From Caballeronia arvi (lineage in GTDB: Bacteria > Pseudomonadota > Gammaproteobacteria > Burkholderiales > Burkholderiaceae): DNA of 39,112 nt. The stretch covers positions 1 to 39,112 of the forward strand of contig NZ_FCOM02000062.1 of assembly GCF_001544695.2 (NCBI RefSeq). The letters are read 5' to 3'. This document shows positions 8,222 to 16,081 of this stretch, in pieces. The notes under the pieces are model-generated. The model made no database searches, was not told the origin of the DNA, and was given only the letters and a program-made list of their open reading frames with translations. The translations under genes were made by a program, and so were the position numbers. Position 1 is the first letter of the stretch. Every line of letters begins with the position of its first letter.

Positions 8222-9643
8222 ATGAAGACGCTCTTTCTTCAGGCGCCGTCGTTCGACGGCTTCGACGGCGGCGCCGGTTCACGCTATCAGGCGAAGCGCG
8301 AGATCCGCTCGTTCTGGTATCCGACTTGGCTCGCGCAACCTGCCGCGCTCATTCCCGATAGCCGCGTGCTCGATGCCCCCGCCGATGGCCTTTCCGTCGA
8401 TGCCACGCTCGATATCGCCGCGCAGTACGAGCTCGTCATCATCCATACGAGCACGCCTTCGTTTCCGTCCGATGCGCTCTTCGCCGAACATCTGAAAAAG
8501 CGCGCGCCTTCGATCCTGATCGGCATGGTCGGCGCGAAGGTCGCCGTCGATCCGCACAACTCGCTGGCCGCAAGCGATGCGATCGATTTCGTGTGCCGCG
8601 AGGAATTCGACTACACGTGCAAGGAGATTGCCGAGGGCCGCGCGTTGGCCTCCATTCGCGGCTTGAGCTATCGCTTGCCCGATGGCGCGATCGAGCACAA
8701 CGAAGCGCGTCCGATCCTCGAAAACATGGACGAACTGCCGTTCGTCGCGCCGGTCTACAAGCGCGATCTGAACGTGAAGAACTATTTCATCGGCTATCTG
8801 AATTACCCGTACGTGTCGATCTATACGGGGCGCGGCTGCCGTTCGCGCTGCACGTTCTGTCTGTGGCCGCAGACGGTGGGCGGACATCGTTATCGCACGC
8901 GCTCGGTCGAGAATGTGCTCGAAGAAGTAAAGTGGATTCGCGACAACATGCCCGAAGTGAACGAGATCATGTTCGACGACGACACCTTCACCGACTTCAA
9001 GCCGCGCGTCGAGGAAATCGCGCGCGGGCTCGGCAAGCTTGGCGTCACGTGGTCGTGCAACGCGAAAGCCAACGTGCCTTACTCAACGCTCAAGATCATG
9101 AAGGAAAACGGCCTGCGGCTTCTGCTCGTCGGCTATGAATCCGGTGACGATCAAATCCTTCTGAACATCAAGAAAGGCCTGCGCACGGATATCGCGCGAC
9201 GCTTCGCCGATGATTGCCGCAAGCTCGGCATCAAGGTGCATGGCACATTCATTCTCGGTCTGCCGGGCGAAACGAAAGAGACGATCGAGAAGACGATTCA
9301 GTACGCGAAGGAAATCAATCCGCATACGATTCAGGTGTCGCTCGCCGCGCCCTATCCCGGCACGACGCTCTATAACCAGGCCGTCGAAAACGGCTGGCTC
9401 GAAGAGAACAAAACGATCAATCTCGTCAGCAAGGAAGGCGTGCAACTGGCCGCGATCGGCTATCCGCATCTGTCGCGCGAGGAGATCTATCATGGGCTGG
9501 AGCGCTTTTATAAGCGCTTCTATTTCCGTCCGTCGAAGATCTGGGAAATCGTTCGCGAGATGCTCACGAGCTGGGAGATGATGACGCGGCGTCTGCGCGA
9601 AGGCGTCGAGTTTTTCCGGTTCCTGCGCGCGCACGAGGCGTGA
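8222..9643 (+). CDS. hpnJ: Hopanoid biosynthesis radical SAM protein HpnJ
   Basis: A 473-residue B12-binding-domain radical SAM enzyme. HpnJ is reported to convert the glucosamine head group of hopanoids to the cyclitol ether form. The N-terminal half (residues 1-160) looks like a cobalamin-binding-type Rossmann domain, though without an obvious DxHxxG motif. The radical SAM cluster-binding motif is CRSRCTFC, cysteines 206, 210 and 213, followed by an Elp3/MiaB-like barrel with FDDDTF and GTFILGLPGET. It lies 85 bp after hpnI and 4 bp before hpnK. The start MKTLFLQAPSFDG is the family N-terminus. The identification rests on context and overall similarity to HpnJ and is strong. Confidence 0.92.
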   Translation: MKTLFLQAPSFDGFDGGAGSRYQAKREIRSFWYPTWLAQPAALIPDSRVLDAPADGLSVDATLDIAAQYELVIIHTSTPSFPSDALFAEHLKKRAPSILIGMVGAKVAVDPHNSLAASDAIDFVCREEFDYTCKEIAEGRALASIRGLSYRLPDGAIEHNEARPILENMDELPFVAPVYKRDLNVKNYFIGYLNYPYVSIYTGRGCRSRCTFCLWPQTVGGHRYRTRSVENVLEEVKWIRDNMPEVNEIMFDDDTFTDFKPRVEEIARGLGKLGVTWSCNAKANVPYSTLKIMKENGLRLLLVGYESGDDQILLNIKKGLRTDIARRFADDCRKLGIKVHGTFILGLPGETKETIEKTIQYAKEINPHTIQVSLAAPYPGTTLYNQAVENGWLEENKTINLVSKEGVQLAAIGYPHLSREEIYHGLERFYKRFYFRPSKIWEIVREMLTSWEMMTRRLREGVEFFRFLRAHEA

Positions 9644-9647
9644 TGCG

Positions 9648-10466
9648 GTGCGCGGTCTGATCGTTACCGCTGACGACTTCGGCCTGCACGAGCGCGTGAA
9701 TGCCGCGGTCGCGCGAGCGCATCGCGATGGCGTGCTCACGTGCGCGAGCCTGATGGTCGGTGCGAGCGCCGCCCACGACGCCGTGAAGATCGCGCGCGAC
9801 TTGCCGGACTTGCGCGTCGGGCTGCATATCGTGCTCGCGGACGGTCCTGCGGTCCTGCCGTACGCCAGCATTCCCGCGCTCGTCGATGAAAACGGCCGCT
9901 TCGCGGATCGCATGGTGCGCGACGGCTTTCGCTTCTTCTTTCTACCGGAAGTGCGCCGCCAACTGGCGCGGGAGATCCGCGCCCAATTCGAAGCCTTCGC
10001 CGCGACCGGGCTCGCGCTCGATCACGTCAACACGCACAAGCATTTCCATCCGCACCCGACGGTGCTGTCGATGATTCTGGATATCGGACGGGAATTCGAC
10101 ATGCGCGCGATACGCCTGCCGTTCGATACCGGCGCGCCGCTCGCGCTGCGCCCGTGGATCGCGCTGATGCGTGCGCGGCTCGCTCGCGCAGGCATTGCCC
10201 ATAACGATCGCGTGTACGGCATGACGGCGAGCGGCGCGATGGACACCGCCACGATGCTTCAGGCGCTCACGCATCTGCCGCCCGGCGTCACGGAAATCTA
10301 CTGCCATCCCGCGACGCCCGCCGATGCGCCGATCACCGCGTCGATGCGCGACTACCGCCACGCCGACGAACTCGATGCGTTGCTGTCGCCACGCGTCGCG
10401 GCGGCGATCGCGTCGGCAAATCTGGTATGCGGCGGATTCGCGGACCTCTTCCCTTCCCCGACATGA
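9648..10466 (+). CDS. hpnK: Hopanoid deacetylase HpnK (YdjC/ChbG family)
   Basis: A 272-residue YdjC/ChbG-family carbohydrate deacetylase. HpnK removes the acetyl group from the N-acetylglucosaminyl hopanoid made by HpnI, giving the glucosamine form that HpnJ then rearranges. The metal and catalytic site is visible: TADDFG at 7-12 (two aspartates), His60 in GLHIVLADGP, and NTHKHFH with His130, 132 and 134. The start is GTG at 9648, which places the conserved RGLIVTADDFGL at the N-terminus; the nearby ATG 9643 is out of frame. It follows hpnJ by 4 bp and overlaps hpnL as ATGA, so the three are probably translated together. Confidence 0.92.
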   Translation: MRGLIVTADDFGLHERVNAAVARAHRDGVLTCASLMVGASAAHDAVKIARDLPDLRVGLHIVLADGPAVLPYASIPALVDENGRFADRMVRDGFRFFFLPEVRRQLAREIRAQFEAFAATGLALDHVNTHKHFHPHPTVLSMILDIGREFDMRAIRLPFDTGAPLALRPWIALMRARLARAGIAHNDRVYGMTASGAMDTATMLQALTHLPPGVTEIYCHPATPADAPITASMRDYRHADELDALLSPRVAAAIASANLVCGGFADLFPSPT

Positions 10467-11461
10467 AACGCCTGCTGCGCTGGGCGATGCTTCCCGCAGG
10501 TATCGTCGCGCTGATTGCGTTCGTGCTGCATCAGGGCGTGCACGACGTCGTCGCGGCCATCGATCAAGCCGGATGGGCGCTCCTGTGGCTCGTGCCGTTC
10601 CACGCGCTGCCGCTGCTGCTCGACGCGCAAGGCTGGCGCGTGCTGCTTGGCGGCCGCGCTTCGCTCGGCTTCCTGTGGTGGGTCGCGGCCGTGCGCGAAG
10701 CGGTGAGCCGGTTGCTGCCCGTCGCGAGCATCGGCGGAGAAGTGGTCGGCATGCGGCTCGCCCGATGGCGCGTGCGGGACGCGACGGCCGTGAGCGCGTC
10801 GGTGATCGTCGAAGTGCTGGTCACGATCGGCGTTCAGTATGCCTTTTCGGCGCTCGGCATCGTACTGGCGCTGACGTCGCGGCGCGGCGCCGGCATCGAA
10901 TCGATTGCGCTCGGTCTGTTGTTGTCGCTGCCGCTGCCCGTGCTCGTCTTCGCACTCGTCAAGAAGGGCGGATGGTTTCAGGCGTTCGAGCGTTTCGCGG
11001 CGCGGATGTTCGGCGCGTCGCATCCTTTGACGCAAGGCATTGGCGGCGCGAACCTCGATGCCGCGCTCGATGCCCTGATGCGCCAGCCCGGCACGCTGCT
11101 GCGCGCGTTGGCCTGGCAACTTGCCGGTTATATGCTGGGAGCGCTCGAGGTGTACTGGGCGCTGGCGTTGCTCGGCCAGCCCGTGACGATCGGCGAAGCG
11201 CTTGCCATCGAAGCCCTGACGCAGGCGGTTCGGCACGCTGCGTTCATGGTGCCTGCGGGACTGGTCGTTCAGGAAGCGGCCGTGATGGCGTTCGCGAGCA
11301 TGTTCGGCGTCGGCATGGACGCCGCGATTGCGCTTCCGCTCATCAAGCGCATGCGGGAAACGATCTTCGGATGTATTGCGCTGGCTAGCTGGCAGATCGC
11401 CGAAATGACCAGGCGTCAGCGAGAGCGCTGCTCATCGGCGAATGCAGCAGGCGACATCTGA
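10463..11461 (+). CDS. hpnL: HpnL-like integral membrane protein (LPG synthase/flippase-like)
   Basis: A 332-residue polytopic membrane protein of the lysylphosphatidylglycerol synthetase TM-region/UPF0104 type, named HpnL when next to hopanoid genes. At least six hydrophobic segments are visible. It has motifs of this superfamily: a small-residue helix after SRLLPVASIGGEVVGMRLAR and a conserved VPAGLVVQEAAV segment near the C-terminus. Its function is not firmly known; a role in moving hopanoids or their precursors across the membrane is a suggestion from family and context. The chosen ATG overlaps the hpnK stop (ATGA); an upstream in-frame ATG at 10427 would lie inside hpnK. It ends the hopanoid operon, convergent with lpxC. 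Confidence 0.85.
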   Translation: MKRLLRWAMLPAGIVALIAFVLHQGVHDVVAAIDQAGWALLWLVPFHALPLLLDAQGWRVLLGGRASLGFLWWVAAVREAVSRLLPVASIGGEVVGMRLARWRVRDATAVSASVIVEVLVTIGVQYAFSALGIVLALTSRRGAGIESIALGLLLSLPLPVLVFALVKKGGWFQAFERFAARMFGASHPLTQGIGGANLDAALDALMRQPGTLLRALAWQLAGYMLGALEVYWALALLGQPVTIGEALAIEALTQAVRHAAFMVPAGLVVQEAAVMAFASMFGVGMDAAIALPLIKRMRETIFGCIALASWQIAEMTRRQRERCSSANAAGDI

Positions 11462-11473
11462 TATACGACGCGC

Positions 11474-11506
11474 AAAAAAATGAGCGGTGCTTTCGCTACC
11501 GCTCAT
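11474..11506 (-). terminator. Terminator after lpxC (hpnL/lpxC convergent junction)
   Basis: Perfect 9-bp arms ATGAGCGGT (11480-11488) and ACCGCTCAT (11498-11506) flank a 9-nt loop. On the minus strand the stem is followed by a run of seven T, a textbook intrinsic terminator for lpxC, about 28 bp after its stop codon. Plus-strand transcripts from hpnL would meet the same hairpin without a U-tract. Confidence 0.85.
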
Positions 11507-11533
11507 TCCTCACTGCTCGATCAAGGCCTGATA

Positions 11534-12451
11534 TCAGGCAAACGCCGTTTGCGTGTCGAATCCGAATCCGCGCGGCGCCTTCTGCGTGTCCTCGAAGGTG
11601 ACGATCTCGTAGGCGTCTTCGTTCGCGAGCAACTCACGCAGCAGCATGTTGTTCATCGCATGGCCGCCCTTGTACGCCTTGTACGACGCCAGCAACGGAT
11701 GACCCACCACATACAGGTCGCCGATCGCATCGAGCATCTTGTGCTTTACGAATTCGTCGTCGTAACGCAGGCCGTCGTTGTTCAGGATGCGGTATTCGTC
11801 CAGCACGATCGCGTTGTCCATGCTGCCGCCGCGCGCCAGGCCGAGCTCGCGCATCATTTCGACTTCGTGCGCGAAGCCGAACGTGCGCGCGCGGGCGATT
11901 TCGCGCACATATGACGTCGTGGCGAAATCCACTTCCAGGGCCTGACCGGTTTTGTCGACGGCCGGATGGCGGAAATCGATGGTAAAGCTCAGCTTGAAGC
12001 CGAAATACGGTTCGAGACGCGCGAATTTGTCGCCGTCACGCACTTCGACCGGCTTCGTCACCTTGATGAATTTCTTCGGTGCGTTCTGCTCTTCGACACC
12101 CGCCGACTGAATCAGAAACACGAACGAAGCCGCGCTGCCGTCCATGATCGGGATTTCCTCGGCGGTGACATCGACATACAGATTGTCGATGCCGAGGCCC
12201 GCACATGCCGACATCAAGTGCTCGATAGTCGACACGCGCGCGCCGTCCTTTTGCAGCACGGACGCGAGACGAGTGTCGCCGATCGCCATCGCGGACGCGG
12301 GGATATCGACCGGCTCGGGCAGGTCGACACGCGAAAACACGATGCCCGTGCCAATCGGCGCGGGACGCAGGGTCAAGTCGACCTTGCGGCCGGAATGGAG
12401 CCCGATACCCACGGTTTTGACGACGGTCTTGATTGTTCGCTGCTTCAACAT
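11534..12451 (-). CDS. lpxC: UDP-3-O-acyl-N-acetylglucosamine deacetylase LpxC
   Basis: LpxC is the zinc deacetylase of the first committed step of lipid A synthesis, acting in the cytoplasm. At 305 residues it matches the family length exactly. Zinc ligands are visible as His78 (STIEHLMSA), His237 and Asp241 (VKHKMLDAIGDL), with catalytic His264 in KGGHAMN; the dimerised-fold signature MDGSAASF is present. The start MLKQRTIKTVV is preceded by GGAAG on the minus strand; a longer upstream frame has no similarity. It is separated from the peroxiredoxin by about 260 bp with its own -10-like element, so it is probably transcribed separately from the dcw cluster. Confidence 0.98.
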   Translation of the reverse strand: MLKQRTIKTVVKTVGIGLHSGRKVDLTLRPAPIGTGIVFSRVDLPEPVDIPASAMAIGDTRLASVLQKDGARVSTIEHLMSACAGLGIDNLYVDVTAEEIPIMDGSAASFVFLIQSAGVEEQNAPKKFIKVTKPVEVRDGDKFARLEPYFGFKLSFTIDFRHPAVDKTGQALEVDFATTSYVREIARARTFGFAHEVEMMRELGLARGGSMDNAIVLDEYRILNNDGLRYDDEFVKHKMLDAIGDLYVVGHPLLASYKAYKGGHAMNNMLLRELLANEDAYEIVTFEDTQKAPRGFGFDTQTAFA

Positions 12452-12470
12452 GATGTTCTTCCGATGTGTT

Positions 12471-12486
12471 TTTCCTATAAAGGAAA
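12471..12486 (-). promoter_or_regulatory. Palindrome in the lpxC leader
   Basis: A perfect inverted repeat TTTCCT-ATAA-AGGAAA (6-bp arms, 4-nt loop) lies 20 bp upstream of the lpxC start and just before its Shine-Dalgarno. It could form a small mRNA hairpin or be a protein-binding site. No known factor is recognised. Confidence 0.35.
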
Positions 12487-12516
12487 TCAATCGCCCATTA
12501 GACACTAATAGCTCGA

Positions 12517-12522
12517 ATTATA
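12517..12522 (-). promoter_or_regulatory. Candidate -10 element of the lpxC promoter
   Basis: The minus strand carries the exact consensus TATAAT about 66 bp upstream of the lpxC start. No TTGACA-like -35 lies 16-18 bp further upstream, so strength or factor dependence is uncertain. A perfect TATAAT is rare enough in this GC-rich DNA to be meaningful. Confidence 0.5.
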
Positions 12523-12608
12523 CTCCATCCATTTCGCGCCGTCGTGATCCGGGAAGTATCAACTGTTTCCCTGTGTTACGCCGAATCGGCAGCAAAGTGA
12601 AGTAGAAC

Positions 12609-12649
12609 GGGCCGATGCCCGGAATGGAGGCATTTCCGGTCATCGGCCC
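12609..12649 (-). terminator. Long interrupted hairpin between peroxiredoxin and lpxC
   Basis: Outer arms GGGCCGATG (12609-12617) and CATCGGCCC (12641-12649) enclose a second pair CCGGAA (12619-12624) and TTCCGG (12634-12639), making one long stem with a small bulge. It lies about 65 bp beyond the peroxiredoxin stop codon. On the minus strand only scattered T follow, so termination would be weak or Rho-assisted, but position and stem suit the end of the peroxiredoxin transcript. Confidence 0.5.
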
Positions 12650-12713
12650 CAAGTTGCGGCTCAGTGCGAGGGCGCTTCGAGCGTTGCGCGCAGGCAACGC
12701 AGCGCCACTGCAA

Positions 12714-13217
12714 TCAGCGCAACGTCGCCAGGATGCTTTGAGCGTCGCTGACTTCGAACTTGCCGGGCGCTTCGACGGACAGCGTCTTGACCACGCCGTC
12801 GTCGACCACCATCGCGTAACGCTGGGAACGGATTCCCATGCCACGCGCGGACAAATCCTGATCCAGTCCGAGTGCCTGAGTGAAACGCGCACTGCCGTCC
12901 GCAATCATCCTCACCTTGCCCGAGGTTTGGAGATCGCGTCCCCACGCGCTCATCACGAACGCGTCGTTGACGGAAACGCACCAGACTTCGTCGATACCGG
13001 CCGCGGACAGGTCCGCCGCTGCATAGACATAGCCAGGCACGTGTCTGGCGGAGCACGTCGGCGTGAACGCGCCCGGCAATCCGAAGATCACCACGCGCTT
13101 AGCCGCGCTCCGCTCGCGCACCGGGAACGCATTCGGTCCCACGGCACAGCCTTCGGTCGCCTCCTCGATGAACTCGAAGAGACTGACATCGGGCAACGTG
13201 TCACCCACTTTGATCAT
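12714..13217 (-). CDS. Peroxiredoxin (Prx5-type, AhpC/TSA superfamily)
   Basis: A 167-residue thioredoxin-fold peroxidase of the Prx5 type, which reduces hydrogen peroxide and alkyl hydroperoxides using thiol reductants. The peroxidatic cysteine is Cys55 in PGAFTPTC (48-55), the hallmark of the subfamily. The conserved downstream segment with CVSVNDAFVMSAWG and the GMGIRSQRYAMVVDDG strand pair are present. The start MIKVGDTLPD matches the family; the frame runs upstream without similarity. It lies between ftsZ and lpxC, an arrangement seen in Burkholderiaceae. About 290 bp separates it from ftsZ, so it may have its own promoter. Whether it is of 1-Cys or 2-Cys type cannot be decided here. Confidence 0.93.
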   Translation of the reverse strand: MIKVGDTLPDVSLFEFIEEATEGCAVGPNAFPVRERSAAKRVVIFGLPGAFTPTCSARHVPGYVYAAADLSAAGIDEVWCVSVNDAFVMSAWGRDLQTSGKVRMIADGSARFTQALGLDQDLSARGMGIRSQRYAMVVDDGVVKTLSVEAPGKFEVSDAQSILATLR

Positions 13218-13503
13218 GCTCGGTCCTTCCCTCATCAGTGCTCGCGACACCCTTGCGATCGCATCGTCCCGCGGCGTTACCGAACTCCATTGCGGCGATC
13301 CCGGCTTCAATCTGCCTTCCTCGACGTCAGGGGCAAATTCGTGGGGGTCGGCTGGCCACGGCCAGGCGTCCATTTCGAAACAGGACGCGGCCTTGGACAG
13401 TCGCCCCACGCGAAGCCCGCATCATCCGCGCCGGTCGTTCAGCGCGTGCACGCGGTGTGCTGCATCGTCATGACGAAACCAGCAGCAAATACCGTGCGTG
13501 CGC

Positions 13504-14712
13504 TTAGTCCGCTTGCTTGCGCAGGAACGCCGGAATGTCGTACGTATCGACGCCCTTCTCTTGCAGCGCCTGCACGTGCGATGCCGCCGTTTCACGCGTC
13601 GAACGCCACACCGCCGGGGTGTCGAGCTGACCGTAGTCCGTCGTGCCCTGACCATGCTGCGTGCCGTACGAGTTGTGCGCGGTGTGATGCGCATGCGCGA
13701 CCGGCTGGTTGTCGGTGCCCGTGCGCAGGAGCGTCATCGGCGCTTGCTGCTGTTTCTTCGCCGCGCGGCCCAGACCCGTCGCCACCACCGTCACGCGCAG
13801 CGCGTCGCCCATCGCGTCGTCGTACACGGCGCCGAAGATCACCGTGGCGTCATCGGCAGCATACGACTTGATCGTGTTCATCACTTCACGCGTTTCCGAC
13901 AGACGCAGCGAACGGCTCGACGTGATGTTCACCAGCACGCCACGCGCACCCGACAGATCCACGCCTTCGAGCAGCGGGCTCGCGACGGCCTGTTCCGCAG
14001 CGAGACGCGCGCGATCGACGCCGGCGACCGTCGCCGTGCCCATCATCGCCTTGCCCTGCTCGCCCATCACCGTTTTCACGTCTTCGAAGTCGACGTTCAC
14101 GAGACCATCGACGTTGATGATTTCCGCGATACCGGCCACAGCGTTGTTCAGCACGTCGTCCGCGCACTGGAAGCACTTGTCCATCTCGGCGTCATCGCCC
14201 ATCACCTCGAACAGCTTGTCGTTCAGCACGACGATCAGCGAGTCGACGTGATCCTCCAGCTGCTGCGAACCTGCTTCCGCCACGCGCATGCGACGGCCGC
14301 CTTCGAACTCGAACGGCTTGCTCACGACGCCGACGGTCAGAATGCCCATTTCCTTCGCGATCTGCGCCACGACCGGCGCCGCGCCCGTGCCCGTGCCGCC
14401 GCCCATGCCAGCGGTGATGAACACCATGTGCGCGCCGCGCAGCGCATCGGCGATACGCTCACGCGCGTCTTCTGCCGCTTCCTTGCCCTTGTCCGGCTTC
14501 GCGCCCGCGCCGAGACCGGTCATGCCGAGCTGCAGCACCGTCGGCGCGCGCGAACGAGCGAGCGCTTGCGCGTCGGTGTTCATCACGATGAAATCCACGC
14601 CCTGCACGCCACGCGTGATCATGTGCTGCACCGCGTTGCCGCCCGCACCACCAACGCCGACGACCTTGATGATCGTTCCGTTGGTTTCCGTTTCCAGCAT
14701 TTCGAAATCCAT
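13504..14712 (-). CDS. ftsZ: Cell division protein FtsZ
   Basis: FtsZ is the tubulin-like GTPase that forms the Z ring at midcell. The 402-residue product has the tubulin signature GGGTGTG at 104-110, the synergy loop NVDFEDVKTVM around 206-216 and the conserved C-terminal peptide DIPAFLRKQAD, which binds FtsA and ZipA-like partners. A strong Shine-Dalgarno GGAGGCAAC sits directly before ATG. It is the last dcw gene, 109 bp after ftsA; I see no clear promoter in that gap. The C-terminal linker (about 317-390) is variable and carries a short His/Gln-rich stretch. Confidence 0.98.
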   Translation of the reverse strand: MDFEMLETETNGTIIKVVGVGGAGGNAVQHMITRGVQGVDFIVMNTDAQALARSRAPTVLQLGMTGLGAGAKPDKGKEAAEDARERIADALRGAHMVFITAGMGGGTGTGAAPVVAQIAKEMGILTVGVVSKPFEFEGGRRMRVAEAGSQQLEDHVDSLIVVLNDKLFEVMGDDAEMDKCFQCADDVLNNAVAGIAEIINVDGLVNVDFEDVKTVMGEQGKAMMGTATVAGVDRARLAAEQAVASPLLEGVDLSGARGVLVNITSSRSLRLSETREVMNTIKSYAADDATVIFGAVYDDAMGDALRVTVVATGLGRAAKKQQQAPMTLLRTGTDNQPVAHAHHTAHNSYGTQHGQGTTDYGQLDTPAVWRSTRETAASHVQALQEKGVDTYDIPAFLRKQAD

Positions 14713-14821
14713 GTTGCCTCCGTCAAGAATGAAGATCGGCGTTATTCGATGAGAGATCGGGCAACCTCACATCGCGCGCCAGCCGCCGGTACCAGCGCGT
14801 AGTTCTTTTGATGCTTCTTCT

Positions 14822-16054
14822 TTAAAAATTCCCGAGAAACCAGTCCTTCATCCTCGAGAACACTTGTCCCATCGAGCCGTTCTGCACCGCGACCTTGCGG
14901 CCGCGCATGCGTTGCGAGCGTCCTTCGGCGAGCAGACCCATTGCGGTGGAGTAGCGCGGATTGCGCACGACATCAGCAAGACCGCCCGCGTATTCCGGCA
15001 CGCCGATTCGCACCGGCTTCAGGAAGATGTCTTCGCCGAGCTCGACCATGCCGGGCATCATCGCCGCGCCGCCGGTCAGCACGACGCCACTCGACAGCAG
15101 CTCTTCGTAACCCGACTCGCGCACGACCTGCTGGACCAGCGAGAACAACTCTTCGACGCGCGGCTCCACGACCGCCGCCAGCGCCTGACGCGACAGCGTG
15201 CGCGGACCGCGCTCGCCGAGGCCCGGCACTTCGATCATTTCGTCCGGATCGGCGAGCGCTTGCTTCGCGATGCCGTAGCTCACCTTGATGTCTTCCGCAT
15301 CGGGCGTCGGCGTGCGCAGCGCCATCGCGACGTCGCTCGTGATCTGATCGCCCGCGATAGGAATGACCGCGGTATGACGGATCGCGCCTTCGCTGAAGAT
15401 GGCGATGTCGGTCGTGCCGCCACCGATATCGACGAGCACCACGCCCAGTTCCTTCTCGTCCTCAGTCAGCACCGCAAGCGACGACGCCAGCGGTTGCAGA
15501 ATGAGGTCGTTCACTTCGAGCCCGCAGCGGCGCACGCACTTCACGATGTTCTGCGCCGCGCTCACCGCGCCCGTGACGATATGCACCTTCACTTCGAGGC
15601 GGATGCCGCTCATGCCGATCGGCTCGCGCACGTCCTCCTGCCCGTCGATGATGAATTCCTGCGTCAGGATGTGCAGCACTTGCTGATCGGTCGGGATGTT
15701 GATCGCCTTGGCCGTCTCGATCACGCGCGCGACATCCGCCTGCGTGACTTCCTTGTCCTTGATCGCGACCATGCCGCTCGAATTGAAGCTGCGGATATGG
15801 CTGCCCGCAATGCCGGTAAACACGTTTGTGATCTTGCAATCCGCCATCAGCTCGGCTTCTTCGAGCGCGCGCTGGATGGATTGCACCGTGGCCTCGATAT
15901 TGACCACGACGCCCTTCTTCAACCCCTTCGAGTCGCTCTGACCGAGTCCGATCACCTCGTAGTGGCCTTCGCCCTTCAATTCGGCGACGATCGCGACCAC
16001 CTTCGACGTTCCAATGTCGAGGGAAACCAGCAGGTCTTTGTAGTCTTTGCTCAT
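14822..16054 (-). CDS. ftsA: Cell division protein FtsA
   Basis: FtsA is an actin-like ATPase that tethers FtsZ to the membrane and recruits later division proteins. The 410 residues contain the phosphate-1 loop LDIGTSKVV near residue 12, the ATP-binding VDIGGGTTDIAIF and GGAAMMPGM segments, and a C-terminal amphipathic helix (VFSRMKDWFLGNF) that inserts in the membrane. It lies 27 bp downstream of ftsQ and upstream of ftsZ, in classic order. Confidence 0.98.
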   Translation of the reverse strand: MSKDYKDLLVSLDIGTSKVVAIVAELKGEGHYEVIGLGQSDSKGLKKGVVVNIEATVQSIQRALEEAELMADCKITNVFTGIAGSHIRSFNSSGMVAIKDKEVTQADVARVIETAKAINIPTDQQVLHILTQEFIIDGQEDVREPIGMSGIRLEVKVHIVTGAVSAAQNIVKCVRRCGLEVNDLILQPLASSLAVLTEDEKELGVVLVDIGGGTTDIAIFSEGAIRHTAVIPIAGDQITSDVAMALRTPTPDAEDIKVSYGIAKQALADPDEMIEVPGLGERGPRTLSRQALAAVVEPRVEELFSLVQQVVRESGYEELLSSGVVLTGGAAMMPGMVELGEDIFLKPVRIGVPEYAGGLADVVRNPRYSTAMGLLAEGRSQRMRGRKVAVQNGSMGQVFSRMKDWFLGNF

Positions 16055-16081
16055 AGCGTGCTCATTGCCTGTGATGTCTGC

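Noticed and set aside
14713..14821. Separate ftsZ promoter in the ftsA-ftsZ gap
   Set aside because: No -35/-10 pair with acceptable match and spacing was found; only the strong ribosome site GGAGG is clear.
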